A stretch of DNA of 22,238 nucleotides from an uncultured Pseudomonadota bacterium. GTDB lineage: Bacteria > Pseudomonadota > Gammaproteobacteria > Burkholderiales > Casimicrobiaceae. Shown here in pieces: positions 14,182-22,238 of this stretch; within the stretch, counting starts at the first letter, position 1, and each line of letters begins with the position of its first letter. Under the pieces are notes generated by a model, which was given only the letters and a program-made list of their open reading frames with translations, ran no database searches and was not told the DNA's origin. The stretch spans positions 1 to 22,238 of the forward strand of contig CALFEY010000101.1 of the NCBI GenBank assembly GCA_937958295.1, read 5' to 3'. A program made the translations under genes and the position numbers.

Positions 14182-14871
14182 GTGCGAATCCTCCTGGTCG
14201 AAGACGACGAGCTCCTGGGCAGCGCCATCCACGATGCGCTGACCCGGGCCGCCTATGCGGTGGAATGGGTGCGCGACGGCCGGGCGGCGCATGCCGCCCT
14301 GCAAGGCGGCGGCTTCGATCTCGTGGTGCTCGACCTCGGCCTGCCTCGCTTGGACGGCATCGAGCTCCTCCGCCGCATCCGCGCCGAGGGCGATCCCACG
14401 CCGGTGCTCGTGGTCAGCGCGCGCGACCGTGCCACCGATCGCGTCATGGGACTCGACGCCGGCGCCGACGACTATCTCGTCAAGCCGTTCGACGTCGACG
14501 AGCTCTTTGCTCGGGTGCGTGCCCTCCAGCGTCGCATGCGTGGCGCCGCGGTCAATCCGGTGCGTCACGGGGATGTCGAGATCGATCCGGCCGCGCTGGC
14601 CGTCACCTATCGCGGTCGTCCGGTGGCGCTGCAACGGCGTGAGTTCATGGTGCTGCGCAAGCTCGTGGACAACGCGGGCCAGGTCATCACGCGCGCGCAG
14701 CTCGAGGAGGCCATCTACGGCTGGGACGGCAACGTCGAGAGCAACGCGCTCGACGTGCACATCCACAACCTGCGCAAGAAGCTCGCGCCCGACCTCATCC
14801 GCACCGTGCGCGGCGTGGGGTACGTGGTGGATGCTCTGGAGCCTGCGGCGCCAGGCGGTGGCGCGCGCTGA
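14182..14871 (+). CDS. QseB/PmrA-like OmpR-family response regulator
   Basis: A 229-residue regulator: acidic pair in LLVEDDELLG, phospho-acceptor Asp51 (VVLDLGLP), Ser79 switch, Lys101 (LVKPFDVDELFARVRAL), then a winged-helix domain with REFMVLRKL, a YGWD wing segment, SNALDVHIHNLRKKL and VRGVGYVV. ALQRREF and SNALDVHIHNLRKKL are typical of the QseB/PmrA/TctD subgroup. The start is GTG 14182, giving MRILLVEDDE, the normal N-terminus for this group; longer open frame upstream is in the TPR-gene terminator region. The sensor kinase gene starts 8 bp after its stop. The tandem GTTAAT site before the T_hemolysin-family gene is its most likely local target. Confidence 0.9.
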   Translation: MRILLVEDDELLGSAIHDALTRAAYAVEWVRDGRAAHAALQGGGFDLVVLDLGLPRLDGIELLRRIRAEGDPTPVLVVSARDRATDRVMGLDAGADDYLVKPFDVDELFARVRALQRRMRGAAVNPVRHGDVEIDPAALAVTYRGRPVALQRREFMVLRKLVDNAGQVITRAQLEEAIYGWDGNVESNALDVHIHNLRKKLAPDLIRTVRGVGYVVDALEPAAPGGGAR

Positions 14872-14879
14872 AAGCCCTC

Positions 14880-16322
14880 GTGCAGACCACGTCCGACCGC
14901 TCCATCCATGCCACGCTGATCCGGGGGGCGGTGCTGCTGCTCGTTGCGGTCCTCGGCGTCGTGGCGTGGCTCGCTTATCTTGCGGGAGAGCACGAGGCGC
15001 AGGAGGTTTTCGATGCGCGCCTTGCCACGTCGGCGCGGGTGCTCGATGCGCTCGTCGTGCGCGATCTCGGCACGTTCGCCGAGGTGCCGCGCGTGGTGAC
15101 CCTGCCGTGGCCCGTCGAGGCCGTCTCCGAGGACGCCCCCAGTCTCCTCGGCCACTACTACGAGACGAAGATCGCCTTCCAGGTGCTGGACGAGCGCTCG
15201 CGCGTGCTGCTGCGCACGGCCTCCGCGCCCGTCGAGCCGTTCGCCCCGGCCGTGCCGGGATTCTCCACGCAGGACCTGCGCGACGGCGAGTGGCGCGTGT
15301 TCACGCTGCAGTCGGGCGCGCGCTGGATCGAGGTGGCGGAGCGCGTGGACATCCGTGAGGAGTTGTGCACGATGCTCGCCCTCACTTCGGTCACGCCGCT
15401 TCTCTTCGGCATCCCCGCGCTGCTGCTCCTGCTAAGCCTGCTCGTGCGCTACGGCCTCGCGCCGCTCGCCGAGCTCGCCCGCCGGATCGAGCACCGCGAG
15501 CCGGGCTCGCTCGAGCCCGTGGCGCTGTCGCGCACGCCGGCGGAGATCGCGCCCGTGGTGCAGGCGCTCAACGGGCTGTTCCGCCGGGTGCACGATGCGC
15601 TTGCGCGTGAGCGCCGTTTCACCGCCGCCGCGGCCCACGAGCTGCGCACCCCGCTTGCTGCGCTCAAGCTGCACGCGGAAAATGCCGTGCGCGCGGGCAA
15701 TGACCGCGAGCGCGAGAGCTCGCTTTCGCGCATGGGTGCCGCATTGCGGCGCACGCTGCGCCTGGTCGAGCAGATGCTCGCCTTCAGCCGCGCGAGCGCG
15801 GCGCCCGAGGGCATGCCCGCGACGGACGTGTCCCTGCGCGCCATCGTGCTCGAGGTGGTGGCCGAGTGCAACGCGCGGGCAGGGGCGCGCGGGCAGCGGC
15901 TCGTGCTGGCCTTCGCGCCGGACGACGATCCCTTCACGGTGCGCGGCGACCTCGACAAGCTCACGAGCCTCGTGGGCAACCTCCTGGAGAATGCGCTGCG
16001 CTATGGGCCCGACCGCGGCACCGTGCGCCTGGAGCTCGCCTGCAACGAGGATGGCGAGGTCACGTTCTGCGTGGTCGACGAGGGCCCCGGCATCGAGCCA
16101 CGTTTCCGCGAGCGGATTTTCGAGAGCTACTTCCGCGTCCCCGACACCGCCGGGGAGGGCACGGGACTCGGCCTTGCGATCGTGAGCGAGATTGCCCAGC
16201 AGCACCGAGCCCGGGTGTGGGTGGCCGATGGCGACGGCGGGCGCGGCACGCGCATGTGCGCACGCTTCCCCGCCCCCGTGCGGGAGGCGCCGACGCAAGC
16301 CGTCGCTGCGGAACCCGCGTAG
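14880..16322 (+). CDS. QseC-like sensor histidine kinase
   Basis: A 480-residue membrane kinase: TM1 about residues 13-35, a periplasmic sensor about 36-165, TM2 about 168-190, a short HAMP-like linker, HisKA with His253 in FTAAAAHELRTPLAALKLHAE, N-box NLLENALRYGP, G1 DEGPGI and G2 GTGLGLAIV. The H-box AAHELRTPLAALK is the QseC/TctE/PmrB form and matches the QseB-like partner. The sensor domain contains the FQVLDERSRVLLRTASAP pattern of 2CSK_N-type domains found in TctE/QseC. GTG 14880 is the start; there is no ATG nearby. The signal sensed is unknown and could be the product of the adjacent cluster. Confidence 0.9.
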   Translation: MQTTSDRSIHATLIRGAVLLLVAVLGVVAWLAYLAGEHEAQEVFDARLATSARVLDALVVRDLGTFAEVPRVVTLPWPVEAVSEDAPSLLGHYYETKIAFQVLDERSRVLLRTASAPVEPFAPAVPGFSTQDLRDGEWRVFTLQSGARWIEVAERVDIREELCTMLALTSVTPLLFGIPALLLLLSLLVRYGLAPLAELARRIEHREPGSLEPVALSRTPAEIAPVVQALNGLFRRVHDALARERRFTAAAAHELRTPLAALKLHAENAVRAGNDRERESSLSRMGAALRRTLRLVEQMLAFSRASAAPEGMPATDVSLRAIVLEVVAECNARAGARGQRLVLAFAPDDDPFTVRGDLDKLTSLVGNLLENALRYGPDRGTVRLELACNEDGEVTFCVVDEGPGIEPRFRERIFESYFRVPDTAGEGTGLGLAIVSEIAQQHRARVWVADGDGGRGTRMCARFPAPVREAPTQAVAAEPA

Positions 16323-16406
16323 GCCGGGTCCGGCCGCGAGTGGCCAGAGGCTGGGCAACGTCTATCGTTAGACCCGCCGAGCGGGGTCGCGCCTCTCGCC
16401 GCGCCG

Positions 16407-16412
16407 TATAAT
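16407..16412 (+). promoter_or_regulatory. Perfect -10 box of relA (leaderless mRNA)
   Basis: TATAAT at 16407-16412 is a consensus -10 in GC-rich DNA. The relA ATG starts at 16419, seven bases from the end of the box, where transcription itself normally starts. No Shine-Dalgarno sequence is present. The -35 region is not recognisable. Confidence 0.65.
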
Positions 16413-16418
16413 CGGCTC

Positions 16419-18632
16419 ATGGTTGCGGTATTGCACGCCGCGCCGCAGGCTGCGGTTGCCGATGCGGTGGCCGCGTGGCTCACCTCCCTTGCCAACGACT
16501 ATTCCATCGCGGAGCGCGATTCGTTCGCGGCCGCGTTCGCGTACGCGCGCGATCACGCCGCCGCCGCCGTGATGGCCGAAGGCGAGGCCGCGCTCGATCG
16601 GGCGCTCGGCACCGCCACCATCCTCGCCGGCCTCAAGCTCGACGCCGACTCCATCCGGGCCGCCCTCCTGCTCGGCTTGCCGGTGGCCGGGGCCTTCGAT
16701 GCCGAGGCCGTGACTGCGCGCTTTGGCGCCGATGTGGCCACCCTGGTGGCCGGTGTTGCCCGCATGGGCGGGATCCGAGCGGCGCCGGAAGCGGCAAGCA
16801 AGGAGGAGCGCGCGGTGCAGGCGGAGAACCTGCGCAAGATGCTCCTGGCGATGGTGGAGGACATCCGCGTGGTGCTCATCAAGCTCGCGGAGCGCACCCA
16901 GACGCTGCGCAAGCTCATGGGCGGGGATGTGCAGTGGCGTACGCGTGCCGCGCGCGAGGTGCTCGACCTCTTCGCCCCGCTCGCCAATCGCCTCGGCGTG
17001 TGGCAGTTGAAGTGGGAGCTCGAGGACCTCTCGCTGCGCGCCCTCGAGCCCGCCACCTACAAGGCCATCGCGAAGATGCTCGACGAGCGCCGCCTCGACC
17101 GCGAGCGCTACATCGAGAACGTCAAGGCCACGCTCCGCGATGAGCTCGCCGAGGCCGGGGTACACGCCGACGTCAGCGGCCGGCCCAAGCACATCTACAG
17201 CATCTGGAGCAAGATGCAGCGCAAGCAGTCCGGCATCGACTCGCTCTACGACATCCGTGCCGTGCGCATCCTCGTGGAAAGCGTGAAGGACTGCTACACC
17301 GCGCTCGGCCTCGTGCACCACCGCTGGACACCGCTCGCGCGCGAGTTCGACGACTACATCGCCAAGCCCAAGGCCAACAACTACCGCTCGCTGCACACCG
17401 CGGTGATCGGCCCGGAGGACAAGCCGCTCGAGGTGCAGATCCGCACGCGTGAGATGCACCAGCACTCGGAGTACGGCGTGGCCGCGCACTGGCGCTACAA
17501 GGAAGGCGGCGGCGCGGCCTCGCGCCGCGATCCCTCGTTTGACGACAAGATCGCCTGGCTGCGCCAGGTGCTCGACTGGAAGGACAGCGTCTCCGACTCG
17601 GCCGAGTGGCTCGCCGCGTTCAAGGAGAGCCTCTTCACCGATGCCATCTACGTGATGACGCCGCAGGGCAAGGTGATCGACCTGCCCGTGGGCGCCACGC
17701 CGGTGGACTTCGCCTACGCCGTGCACACCGGCCTTGGCCACCGCTGCCGCGGCGCGAAGGTGGACGGCCAGATGGTGCCGCTCAACTATCGCCTGTCCAA
17801 CGGACAGCGCGTGGAGATCGTGTCGGTCAAGCAGGGCGGGCCGTCGCGCGACTGGCTCAATCCGGAGCTCGGTTACGTCCACAGCAATCGCGCCCGCGCC
17901 AAGGTGCGGCAGTGGTTCAAGGCGCAGCAGCTGGACGCCACCGTCGCGCAGGGACGCGCCCTCGTCGAGCGCGAGCTCGCGCGGCTCGGCCACACGTCGC
18001 TCAAGCTCGACGCCGTGGCCGCCAAGGCGGGCTTCGACAAGCTCGACGAGTTCTTCGCCGCATTCGCTCGCGACGATATCAATAGCCGCCAGGTGCAGAA
18101 CGCGATCCTCGCCCTCGCCCAGCCAGCCGCGCTCGCGCCGCCCGCGCCGGAGCCCGAGGTGGCGATGCGTCAGAGCCGCGCGCAAGGCTCCGGTGGCGGC
18201 ATCCTCGTGGTGGGCGTCGACCGCCTGCTCACCGGGCTCGCGCGTTGCTGCAAGCCGGCGCCGCCGGATCCGATCGTGGGCTTCGTCACGCGCGGCAAGG
18301 GTGTGACGATCCATCGCGCCTCGTGCAGCAACGTCGTGCGCATGCGCGACACGCAACCGGAGCGGCTCATCGAGGCGAACTGGGGCGAGCCGCGCGAAGA
18401 AGTGTTCCCCGTGGACGTGGTGATCGAGGCGATGGATCGCCAGGGGCTGCTGCGGGACATTTCCGAAGTCTTCTCGAAGGAGAAGATCAACGTCACCGCG
18501 GCGAACACGCTCACCAGGAACCTGCACTCGCGCATGGCCTTCACCATCGAGGTGAAGAGCCTCGATGCCGTCAAGCGGGCGTTGCAGGACGTGCGCAGCG
18601 TGAAGGGCGTGCTGAGCGCATCCCGGCGCTAG
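16419..18632 (+). CDS. relA: GTP pyrophosphokinase RelA, (p)ppGpp synthetase
   Basis: A 737-residue long RSH protein. The N-terminal HD region (about 20-170) lacks the His and HD-type metal residues of active hydrolases. The synthetase domain (about 250-360) has GRPKHIYSIWSKMQRK and REFDDYIAKPKANNYRSLHT. Its EFDD (309-312) is the ExDD form of monofunctional RelA; bifunctional SpoT/Rel carry RxKD. Then come TGS (about 408-470), a helical part, a Cys/His zinc-finger-like segment (Cys610, Cys611, His632, Cys636) and a C-terminal ACT domain (about 664-735). RelA binds stalled ribosomes with uncharged tRNA and makes (p)ppGpp. ATG 16419 follows a consensus -10 at once. Its stop abuts the LysR stop with no gap. 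Confidence 0.93.
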   Translation: MVAVLHAAPQAAVADAVAAWLTSLANDYSIAERDSFAAAFAYARDHAAAAVMAEGEAALDRALGTATILAGLKLDADSIRAALLLGLPVAGAFDAEAVTARFGADVATLVAGVARMGGIRAAPEAASKEERAVQAENLRKMLLAMVEDIRVVLIKLAERTQTLRKLMGGDVQWRTRAAREVLDLFAPLANRLGVWQLKWELEDLSLRALEPATYKAIAKMLDERRLDRERYIENVKATLRDELAEAGVHADVSGRPKHIYSIWSKMQRKQSGIDSLYDIRAVRILVESVKDCYTALGLVHHRWTPLAREFDDYIAKPKANNYRSLHTAVIGPEDKPLEVQIRTREMHQHSEYGVAAHWRYKEGGGAASRRDPSFDDKIAWLRQVLDWKDSVSDSAEWLAAFKESLFTDAIYVMTPQGKVIDLPVGATPVDFAYAVHTGLGHRCRGAKVDGQMVPLNYRLSNGQRVEIVSVKQGGPSRDWLNPELGYVHSNRARAKVRQWFKAQQLDATVAQGRALVERELARLGHTSLKLDAVAAKAGFDKLDEFFAAFARDDINSRQVQNAILALAQPAALAPPAPEPEVAMRQSRAQGSGGGILVVGVDRLLTGLARCCKPAPPDPIVGFVTRGKGVTIHRASCSNVVRMRDTQPERLIEANWGEPREEVFPVDVVIEAMDRQGLLRDISEVFSKEKINVTAANTLTRNLHSRMAFTIEVKSLDAVKRALQDVRSVKGVLSASRR

Positions 18633-19538
18633 CTACGCCGGCTCGCGCAAGGCCGCCGGCGCCGATGTCCAAGTTTGATGCAGCACGGACAGCAGCGCGC
18701 GGATCTCCGGATCGGATTCGCGCTGCTTAAGATGCAGGAACTTGAGGGTGGTGGCGAGCCGCACCTTGTTCCAGAGCGCCACTTCGCCCGCGGCGGCGGC
18801 CTCGAGCGCGATGTCCTCGCGCATGAGCGTGATGCCGCCGCCGGCGATGGCGAGCGAGCGCATGACGGCCTCGTTGTCGGCCTCCACGCGGCTTGCGGGC
18901 GCGCTGCCGCGCGCATCGAAGAGCTCGTCTAAGAGCGTGCGCAGCGTGCTGATCGGCGGCGACACGATCCACGGCATCTGTACGAGCTCGTCCCAGGACG
19001 CATGGCGGATGCGGTCGCCCCAGGCGGCGGGCGCCACGATGCGATACGCGAAATTGACGATGGGCACCGCCTCCACGTCGGGGTGCTCGCGGTTGCCGTA
19101 GTAGAACGTGGCGTCGAGCGCGCCGTCGCGCACCTTTTCGAAGGCCTCGCCCGAGACCTCGTGGTGGATCTCGACCTCGAGCAGCGGGAAGGCCTGCAGC
19201 GCATGGGCCAGGAAGGCGCCCACCCGCGTGAACTCGGGGTCGGAGACGGTTCCCACGCGCACGCGGCCCACCACCTCACCCTGGAGGGCGCGGGCGCGGC
19301 TGCGCAATGCCTGCGCGGCATCCAGGACCTTCTCGGCGGCCGGCAGCAGCTTGCGGCCCGCGGCGGTGAGCACCATCCCGCTCGACACCCGTTCGAAGAG
19401 GGCCACGCCGAGCTCTTCTTCCAGCGCCCTGATCTGCGCGCTCACCGCCGGCTGGCTGATATGCAGCCGCTCGGCGGCCCGGGTGAGGTGGCCGAGCTCG
19501 GCAACGGCCGAGAAACTGCGTAGTTGGTAGAGCTCCAT
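18633..19538 (-). CDS. LysR-family transcriptional regulator
   Basis: A 301-residue LTTR of normal length. The N-terminal winged helix (1-62) has FSAVAELGHLTRAAERLHISQPAVSAQIRALEEELG, followed by the linker helix and a periplasmic-binding-like effector domain starting at about residue 90 (GRVRVGTVSDPEFTRVG). The effector is unknown. It is transcribed away from the DUF3563-like gene, the classical layout for an LTTR that controls both itself and its divergent neighbour. Its last base touches relA: the two stop codons form a contiguous TAG|CTA, so these convergent genes have no intergenic space. Confidence 0.93.
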   Translation of the reverse strand: MELYQLRSFSAVAELGHLTRAAERLHISQPAVSAQIRALEEELGVALFERVSSGMVLTAAGRKLLPAAEKVLDAAQALRSRARALQGEVVGRVRVGTVSDPEFTRVGAFLAHALQAFPLLEVEIHHEVSGEAFEKVRDGALDATFYYGNREHPDVEAVPIVNFAYRIVAPAAWGDRIRHASWDELVQMPWIVSPPISTLRTLLDELFDARGSAPASRVEADNEAVMRSLAIAGGGITLMREDIALEAAAAGEVALWNKVRLATTLKFLHLKQRESDPEIRALLSVLHQTWTSAPAALREPA

Positions 19539-19580
19539 CGACGTCTTCGAAGGCCGCCTCGAGTCCGGCAGGCAAGGCTT

Positions 19581-19608
19581 ATTGTACCATAATGTTGCGC
19601 TGCATCAA
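19581..19608 (-). promoter_or_regulatory. Promoter of the LysR gene
   Basis: Read on the minus strand, TTGATG (19603-19608) and TACAAT (19581-19586) form a -35/-10 pair with a 16-bp spacer in a local AT-rich island. Transcription would start near 19574, about 35 bases before the ATG. A short TTAT-N6-ATAA symmetry overlaps the -10. Confidence 0.6.
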
Positions 19609-19748
19609 AGTGTTGCCGAATCATCGACGCGGTGAATCACCTTGATCCAAAGAGACGATTTGCAGTCTCGCCCCACCGCTCCTATCGTTGGATTGTGCGC
19701 CGCACCATAGCGCGCAACCAACCGGCCCACGAGGCCTTCGGAGACGTC

Positions 19749-20042
19749 ATGAAGTTGAACAACGCTTACCCCCAAGGCGGACTGATCGGGACGGTCATCT
19801 CGCTCGCCCACGCCACTTTCTACGACGCCCTGCCGGCCAATGCCGACAACCGGGGCGCGGTCGCCCCGGCCCAGCCGTTGCCGCCCAAGCGTGCGGGATT
19901 CATCGATCGCTCGTTCGCCGCCGTGGACGGCTGGTTTTACCGCCAGCGGCAGAAGGAACGCGAATCCTACCTCGCGCAGTCGGCGGACCTCGCCGACCTC
20001 GAACGCCGCGTGCGCACGCTTGAGCGTCACCCGTACTACTGA
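19749..20042 (+). CDS. DUF3563-like small protein
   Basis: A 97-residue protein. The C-terminal half, QKERESYLAQSADLADLERR followed by VRTLER, matches the conserved pattern of DUF3563 proteins, found mainly in Betaproteobacteria: an ERxxYLAxSxDxADLExRxRxLER helix. The N-terminal half has a modest hydrophobic stretch (LIGTVISLAHATFY) but no clear signal peptide. ATG 19749 is chosen because GGAG (19740-19743) lies five bases upstream; the open frame continues to an ATG at 19632 without such a site, inside the presumed promoter region. Function is unknown. The divergent LysR is a likely regulator. Confidence 0.68.
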   Translation: MKLNNAYPQGGLIGTVISLAHATFYDALPANADNRGAVAPAQPLPPKRAGFIDRSFAAVDGWFYRQRQKERESYLAQSADLADLERRVRTLERHPYY

Positions 20043-20122
20043 TCGCGGCGCCCGCCTCTCCCCCGGCCATGAGCCGCGCGGCACGCCCGGGCGCAAGACC
20101 TCGCGGCGGGCCGGCGCGGCGT

Positions 20123-21208
20123 TCAGATGCGCAGCGCTCCGGCATAGCCCGTGAGTTCGAGGTAGCCGCGGCCCACGGGCCGGCCGTCGCGCAGCACGCG
20201 TACCGCGCCTTCCCAGTAGACCGTCCCCACGCTGGCGCGTGAGTCGAGCTCCTGGTCGTCCATCAGGGGGGCGAGGTCGAGGGTCTCGGCGCCCGCGGCA
20301 ATGCGCAGGGCCACGGGATACGTCGCGCCGGTGCGCGGCGAGCGCCACGTGCGCTGCGGCGTGAACTGCACGTCCTCGGGACGCAGGAGAGTGATCCGTC
20401 CAGCGGCATCGCGGCGCGTTCCGCCCGCCCAGTACACCCGGCCGTCGTGATCGCGGATGACGAATGCCATGAGTGCGCCGCCGTCGTCGAAGTTGATGCC
20501 CGTCCAGTCCCAGCCTCGTGCCTCCCGCGCGAGGTACTCGCTCGACCATTCGTGGTCGAGCCAGGCGATACCCTCCACCGTGCGCTCGCGGCCTTCGATG
20601 CCGATCGTTCCGCGGACCGGGAGCCCCGGCCGGCTGTAGTAGTAGCTCGCCTGCGACGGGCGCGGTCCCTTGCGACTGATGCCGCCTTCGCCCTGCAGCA
20701 GCAACGGCGAGCGCGGCGTGAAGGAAAGTGCGAAGGCGAAGTCGCGGGCGATCACGCGCGTGGCGTACGTCTCGCCCTCGCGGCGTAGCGACCAGTCGCC
20801 GATGGCGACGTCGGTGTCCTGCTTCGCGGCTTGCGCAAGGCCGAAGCCCGCGCGCGCGACGCGCTGGTCGTGCCGCAAACGCCCATGCGCCGGGTCCGCG
20901 ATCGCCGCATGCGCGAAGAGGAGTTCCTTGGGGGCGAAGCGGCTGGTGGCTTCCTCCGCGATGCCGGGACGGTGGCGGAAGAACGTGACCTGTACACCGA
21001 GTTCGGGAGCGTCCGCGCGGGCCGCGTCGCGCACCCAGCCCGTGATGTACCACCACTCGGTGCGGAACGCGGGATGACTGCCGTGATCGCGGGGAAAGAC
21101 GAGCGTGCGCGGTATCACGCCGGGATACGCGACCTGCGCCCGGCCTTGTGTGCAGAGGAGAAGCAGCGGCGCGGCGAGCGCCGCCTGCACGAGTGCGCGG
21201 CGCCGCAT
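20123..21208 (-). CDS. AttH/CrtC-like lipocalin-domain protein
   Basis: A 361-residue exported protein with a signal peptide of about 24 residues (MRRRALVQAALAAPLLLL...GRA). TEWWYITGWV (50-59) and later GIAWLDHEWSS, GWDWTGINFDDGGALMAFVIRD and VYWAGGTRR are the hallmarks of the AttH / carotenoid 1,2-hydratase-like family, which has two lipocalin-type barrels. In attEFGH-type loci such proteins go with an ABC ATPase and FtsX-type permeases, as here: the start overlaps the permease stop (TGATG). It probably handles a hydrophobic ligand moved by the transporter. Carotenoid hydration is not supported, since no carotenoid genes are near. The open frame upstream of 21208 runs through the permease gene and is not a fusion. 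Confidence 0.86.
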   Translation of the reverse strand: MRRRALVQAALAAPLLLLCTQGRAQVAYPGVIPRTLVFPRDHGSHPAFRTEWWYITGWVRDAARADAPELGVQVTFFRHRPGIAEEATSRFAPKELLFAHAAIADPAHGRLRHDQRVARAGFGLAQAAKQDTDVAIGDWSLRREGETYATRVIARDFAFALSFTPRSPLLLQGEGGISRKGPRPSQASYYYSRPGLPVRGTIGIEGRERTVEGIAWLDHEWSSEYLAREARGWDWTGINFDDGGALMAFVIRDHDGRVYWAGGTRRDAAGRITLLRPEDVQFTPQRTWRSPRTGATYPVALRIAAGAETLDLAPLMDDQELDSRASVGTVYWEGAVRVLRDGRPVGRGYLELTGYAGALRI

Positions 21209-22238
21209 CACCAGTCGTCCTTCACCGCCGCGATGGCGTCGTGGCGCAGCGCCTGGCGCGCGCTCGCGAGCGACGTGACGGCCGCGGCGAGGAGCAGGCC
21301 CAAGGCGAGCGCTGCCAGCAGGGCATAGGGCAGCGCGAGGTCCATGCTCCAGTGGAACGATTGCCGGTTCACCACGTGGACGAGGATGAGCGCGAGAGCA
21401 CCGCCAAGCGCCACGCCGGCGACGAGCCCCACGGCCGTCATCGCGGTGCCTTCCGTGACGAGCATGGTGGCCACCTGCCGCCGCGTCATGCCGATGTGGC
21501 GCAGCATGCCGAACTCGCGGCGCCGCGCGACGATCGACGCGCCGAAGGCCGACGACAAGCCCGCGAGGCCGATCACGATCGACACTGCGAGCAGGGCGTA
21601 CGTCACGGCGAAGGTGCGATCGAAGATGCGCAGCGAGATGTCGCGCAGCTCGCCCGGCGTGGCGAACGCCATGCGCGTCGCCTCGGGCAGCACGCCCACG
21701 AGCGCGCGCTCGAAGGCCTCGGGCGTGGTGCCAGGAGCGAGCGTCACCGCCGCCTCCGTGGCGAGCGTGTCGCCGGTCAGCCGCGCATACACCGCGCGCT
21801 CCATCACAAGCGAGCCCTGCTGCCGCGCGTAGTCGCGGAAGATGCCCGCCACCGTGAACGGCACGCGCTGGCCGCCGATGGGCACGTCGACCAGCTTGCC
21901 GGGCTGCCAGCGCATGGCATCGGCCACGGCCTCGCTCGCCCATAGTGCCGGCGGATCGCCGCGGGCCACCGCGTGCGGGCCGCTCACGAGCACGAGCGCA
22001 CTCGACGGATCGTCCGCGGGCAGGTCGCGCGCGAGCAGGCTCACGCGCGGCGCCTTCGGCGCAAGCGGCACGACCTGCGAGCGGGCGAAGGCGATCGCCG
22101 CCACGCCCGGCACGGCGGCCATCTGTCGTTGCACCGCCGCGGTCAGGAACACGCTGTCCCCGGCTGCGCCGGCGCGCACGTACACGTCGGCAGGCAACAC
22201 GTGCCCGAGCCACACGGTGAGCGAGTCGCGGAACGACG
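21208..22238 (-). CDS. FtsX-type ABC transporter permease, C-terminal part (5' end outside window)
   Basis: At least 343 residues are visible; the frame is open to the window edge (…FRDSLTVWLGHVLPADVYVRAG). A periplasmic MacB-PCD-like domain precedes the C-terminal FtsX domain. Three membrane segments are seen at its end, with the family motif VARRREFGMLRHIGMTRRQV between the first and second, and it ends LRHDAIAAVKDDW. Such permeases work with a LolD-like ATPase to extract or move lipophilic molecules at the inner membrane instead of importing solutes. The neighbour AttH-like protein supports an AttEFGH-type system. The ATPase gene would lie beyond the window. Confidence 0.88.
   Translation of the reverse strand, partial: SFRDSLTVWLGHVLPADVYVRAGAAGDSVFLTAAVQRQMAAVPGVAAIAFARSQVVPLAPKAPRVSLLARDLPADDPSSALVLVSGPHAVARGDPPALWASEAVADAMRWQPGKLVDVPIGGQRVPFTVAGIFRDYARQQGSLVMERAVYARLTGDTLATEAAVTLAPGTTPEAFERALVGVLPEATRMAFATPGELRDISLRIFDRTFAVTYALLAVSIVIGLAGLSSAFGASIVARRREFGMLRHIGMTRRQVATMLVTEGTAMTAVGLVAGVALGGALALILVHVVNRQSFHWSMDLALPYALLAALALGLLLAAAVTSLASARQALRHDAIAAVKDDW

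Noticed and set aside
20043..20122. GCCCGCC/GGCGGGC arms between the DUF3563-like gene and the AttH-like gene
   Set aside because: The arms are short and about 47 bases apart in very GC-rich DNA, so chance pairing is likely.
20123..22213. Apparent 696-residue minus-strand fusion protein
   Set aside because: The upstream part is a shadow frame of the permease gene. The AttH-like protein has its own signal peptide and an ATG overlapping the permease stop.
1..22238. tRNA, rRNA, CRISPR arrays, insertion sequences, phage genes
   Set aside because: I saw no cloverleaf, no spaced repeat array, no transposase or integrase motif, and no target-site duplications.

Overview
The window is GC-rich and almost fully coding, and it looks like a piece of a betaproteobacterial chromosome. 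The evidence is BaeR/BaeS- and QseB/QseC-type two-component pairs, a monofunctional RelA, a DUF3563-like small protein beside a LysR gene, and very strong GC3 codon use that opens long antisense ORFs everywhere. I see no rRNA, tRNA, CRISPR array, insertion sequence or phage gene. The genus cannot be fixed from this sequence.

Layout. (1) 2-1804: the C-terminal part of an ATP-grasp ligase followed by an EamA-type exporter, a make-and-export pair. (2) 1907-3271: glmM, with a -10 box so close to its ATG that the mRNA may be nearly leaderless. (3) 3390-5521: baeS-baeR, overlapping by ATGA, after a short region with two inverted repeats. (4) 5547-7193, minus strand: a secreted intradiol-dioxygenase-like protein fused to two copies of a ~125-residue repeat. 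(5) 7445-9609: a Tat-exported small subunit and a GMC/FAD large subunit with a Cys cluster, of the sorbitol/glucose dehydrogenase type. The large subunit lacks both residues expected at the GMC catalytic pair, and no cytochrome gene lies next to it. (6) 9746-14093: a tightly packed operon of a T_hemolysin-family (GNAT/LuxI-like) protein, an AMP-forming ligase, a haem-oxygenase-like diiron oxidase, a 28-codon ORF, an SDR and an exported TPR protein. (7) 14182-16322: a QseBC-like two-component pair. (8) 16419-18632: relA, apparently leaderless. (9) 18633-20042: a minus-strand LysR regulator and a divergent DUF3563-like protein. (10) 20123-22238, minus strand: an AttH/CrtC-like lipocalin-domain protein and the C-terminal part of an FtsX-type ABC permease that runs off the window.

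The most interesting unit is region 6 with region 7. Its gene content (acid activation, acyl-transferase-like fold, diiron oxidation, SDR reduction) reads as a small biosynthetic pathway for an acyl-derived metabolite, not as a toxin locus, despite the 'thermostable hemolysin' family name. A direct repeat GTTAAT-N5-GTTAAT lies just upstream of its first gene. That is the architecture of PmrA/QseB operators, and the QseB-like regulator is encoded at the other end of the cluster, so self-contained regulation is plausible. Product and substrate are unknown; the pathway is an inference from gene families and spacing.
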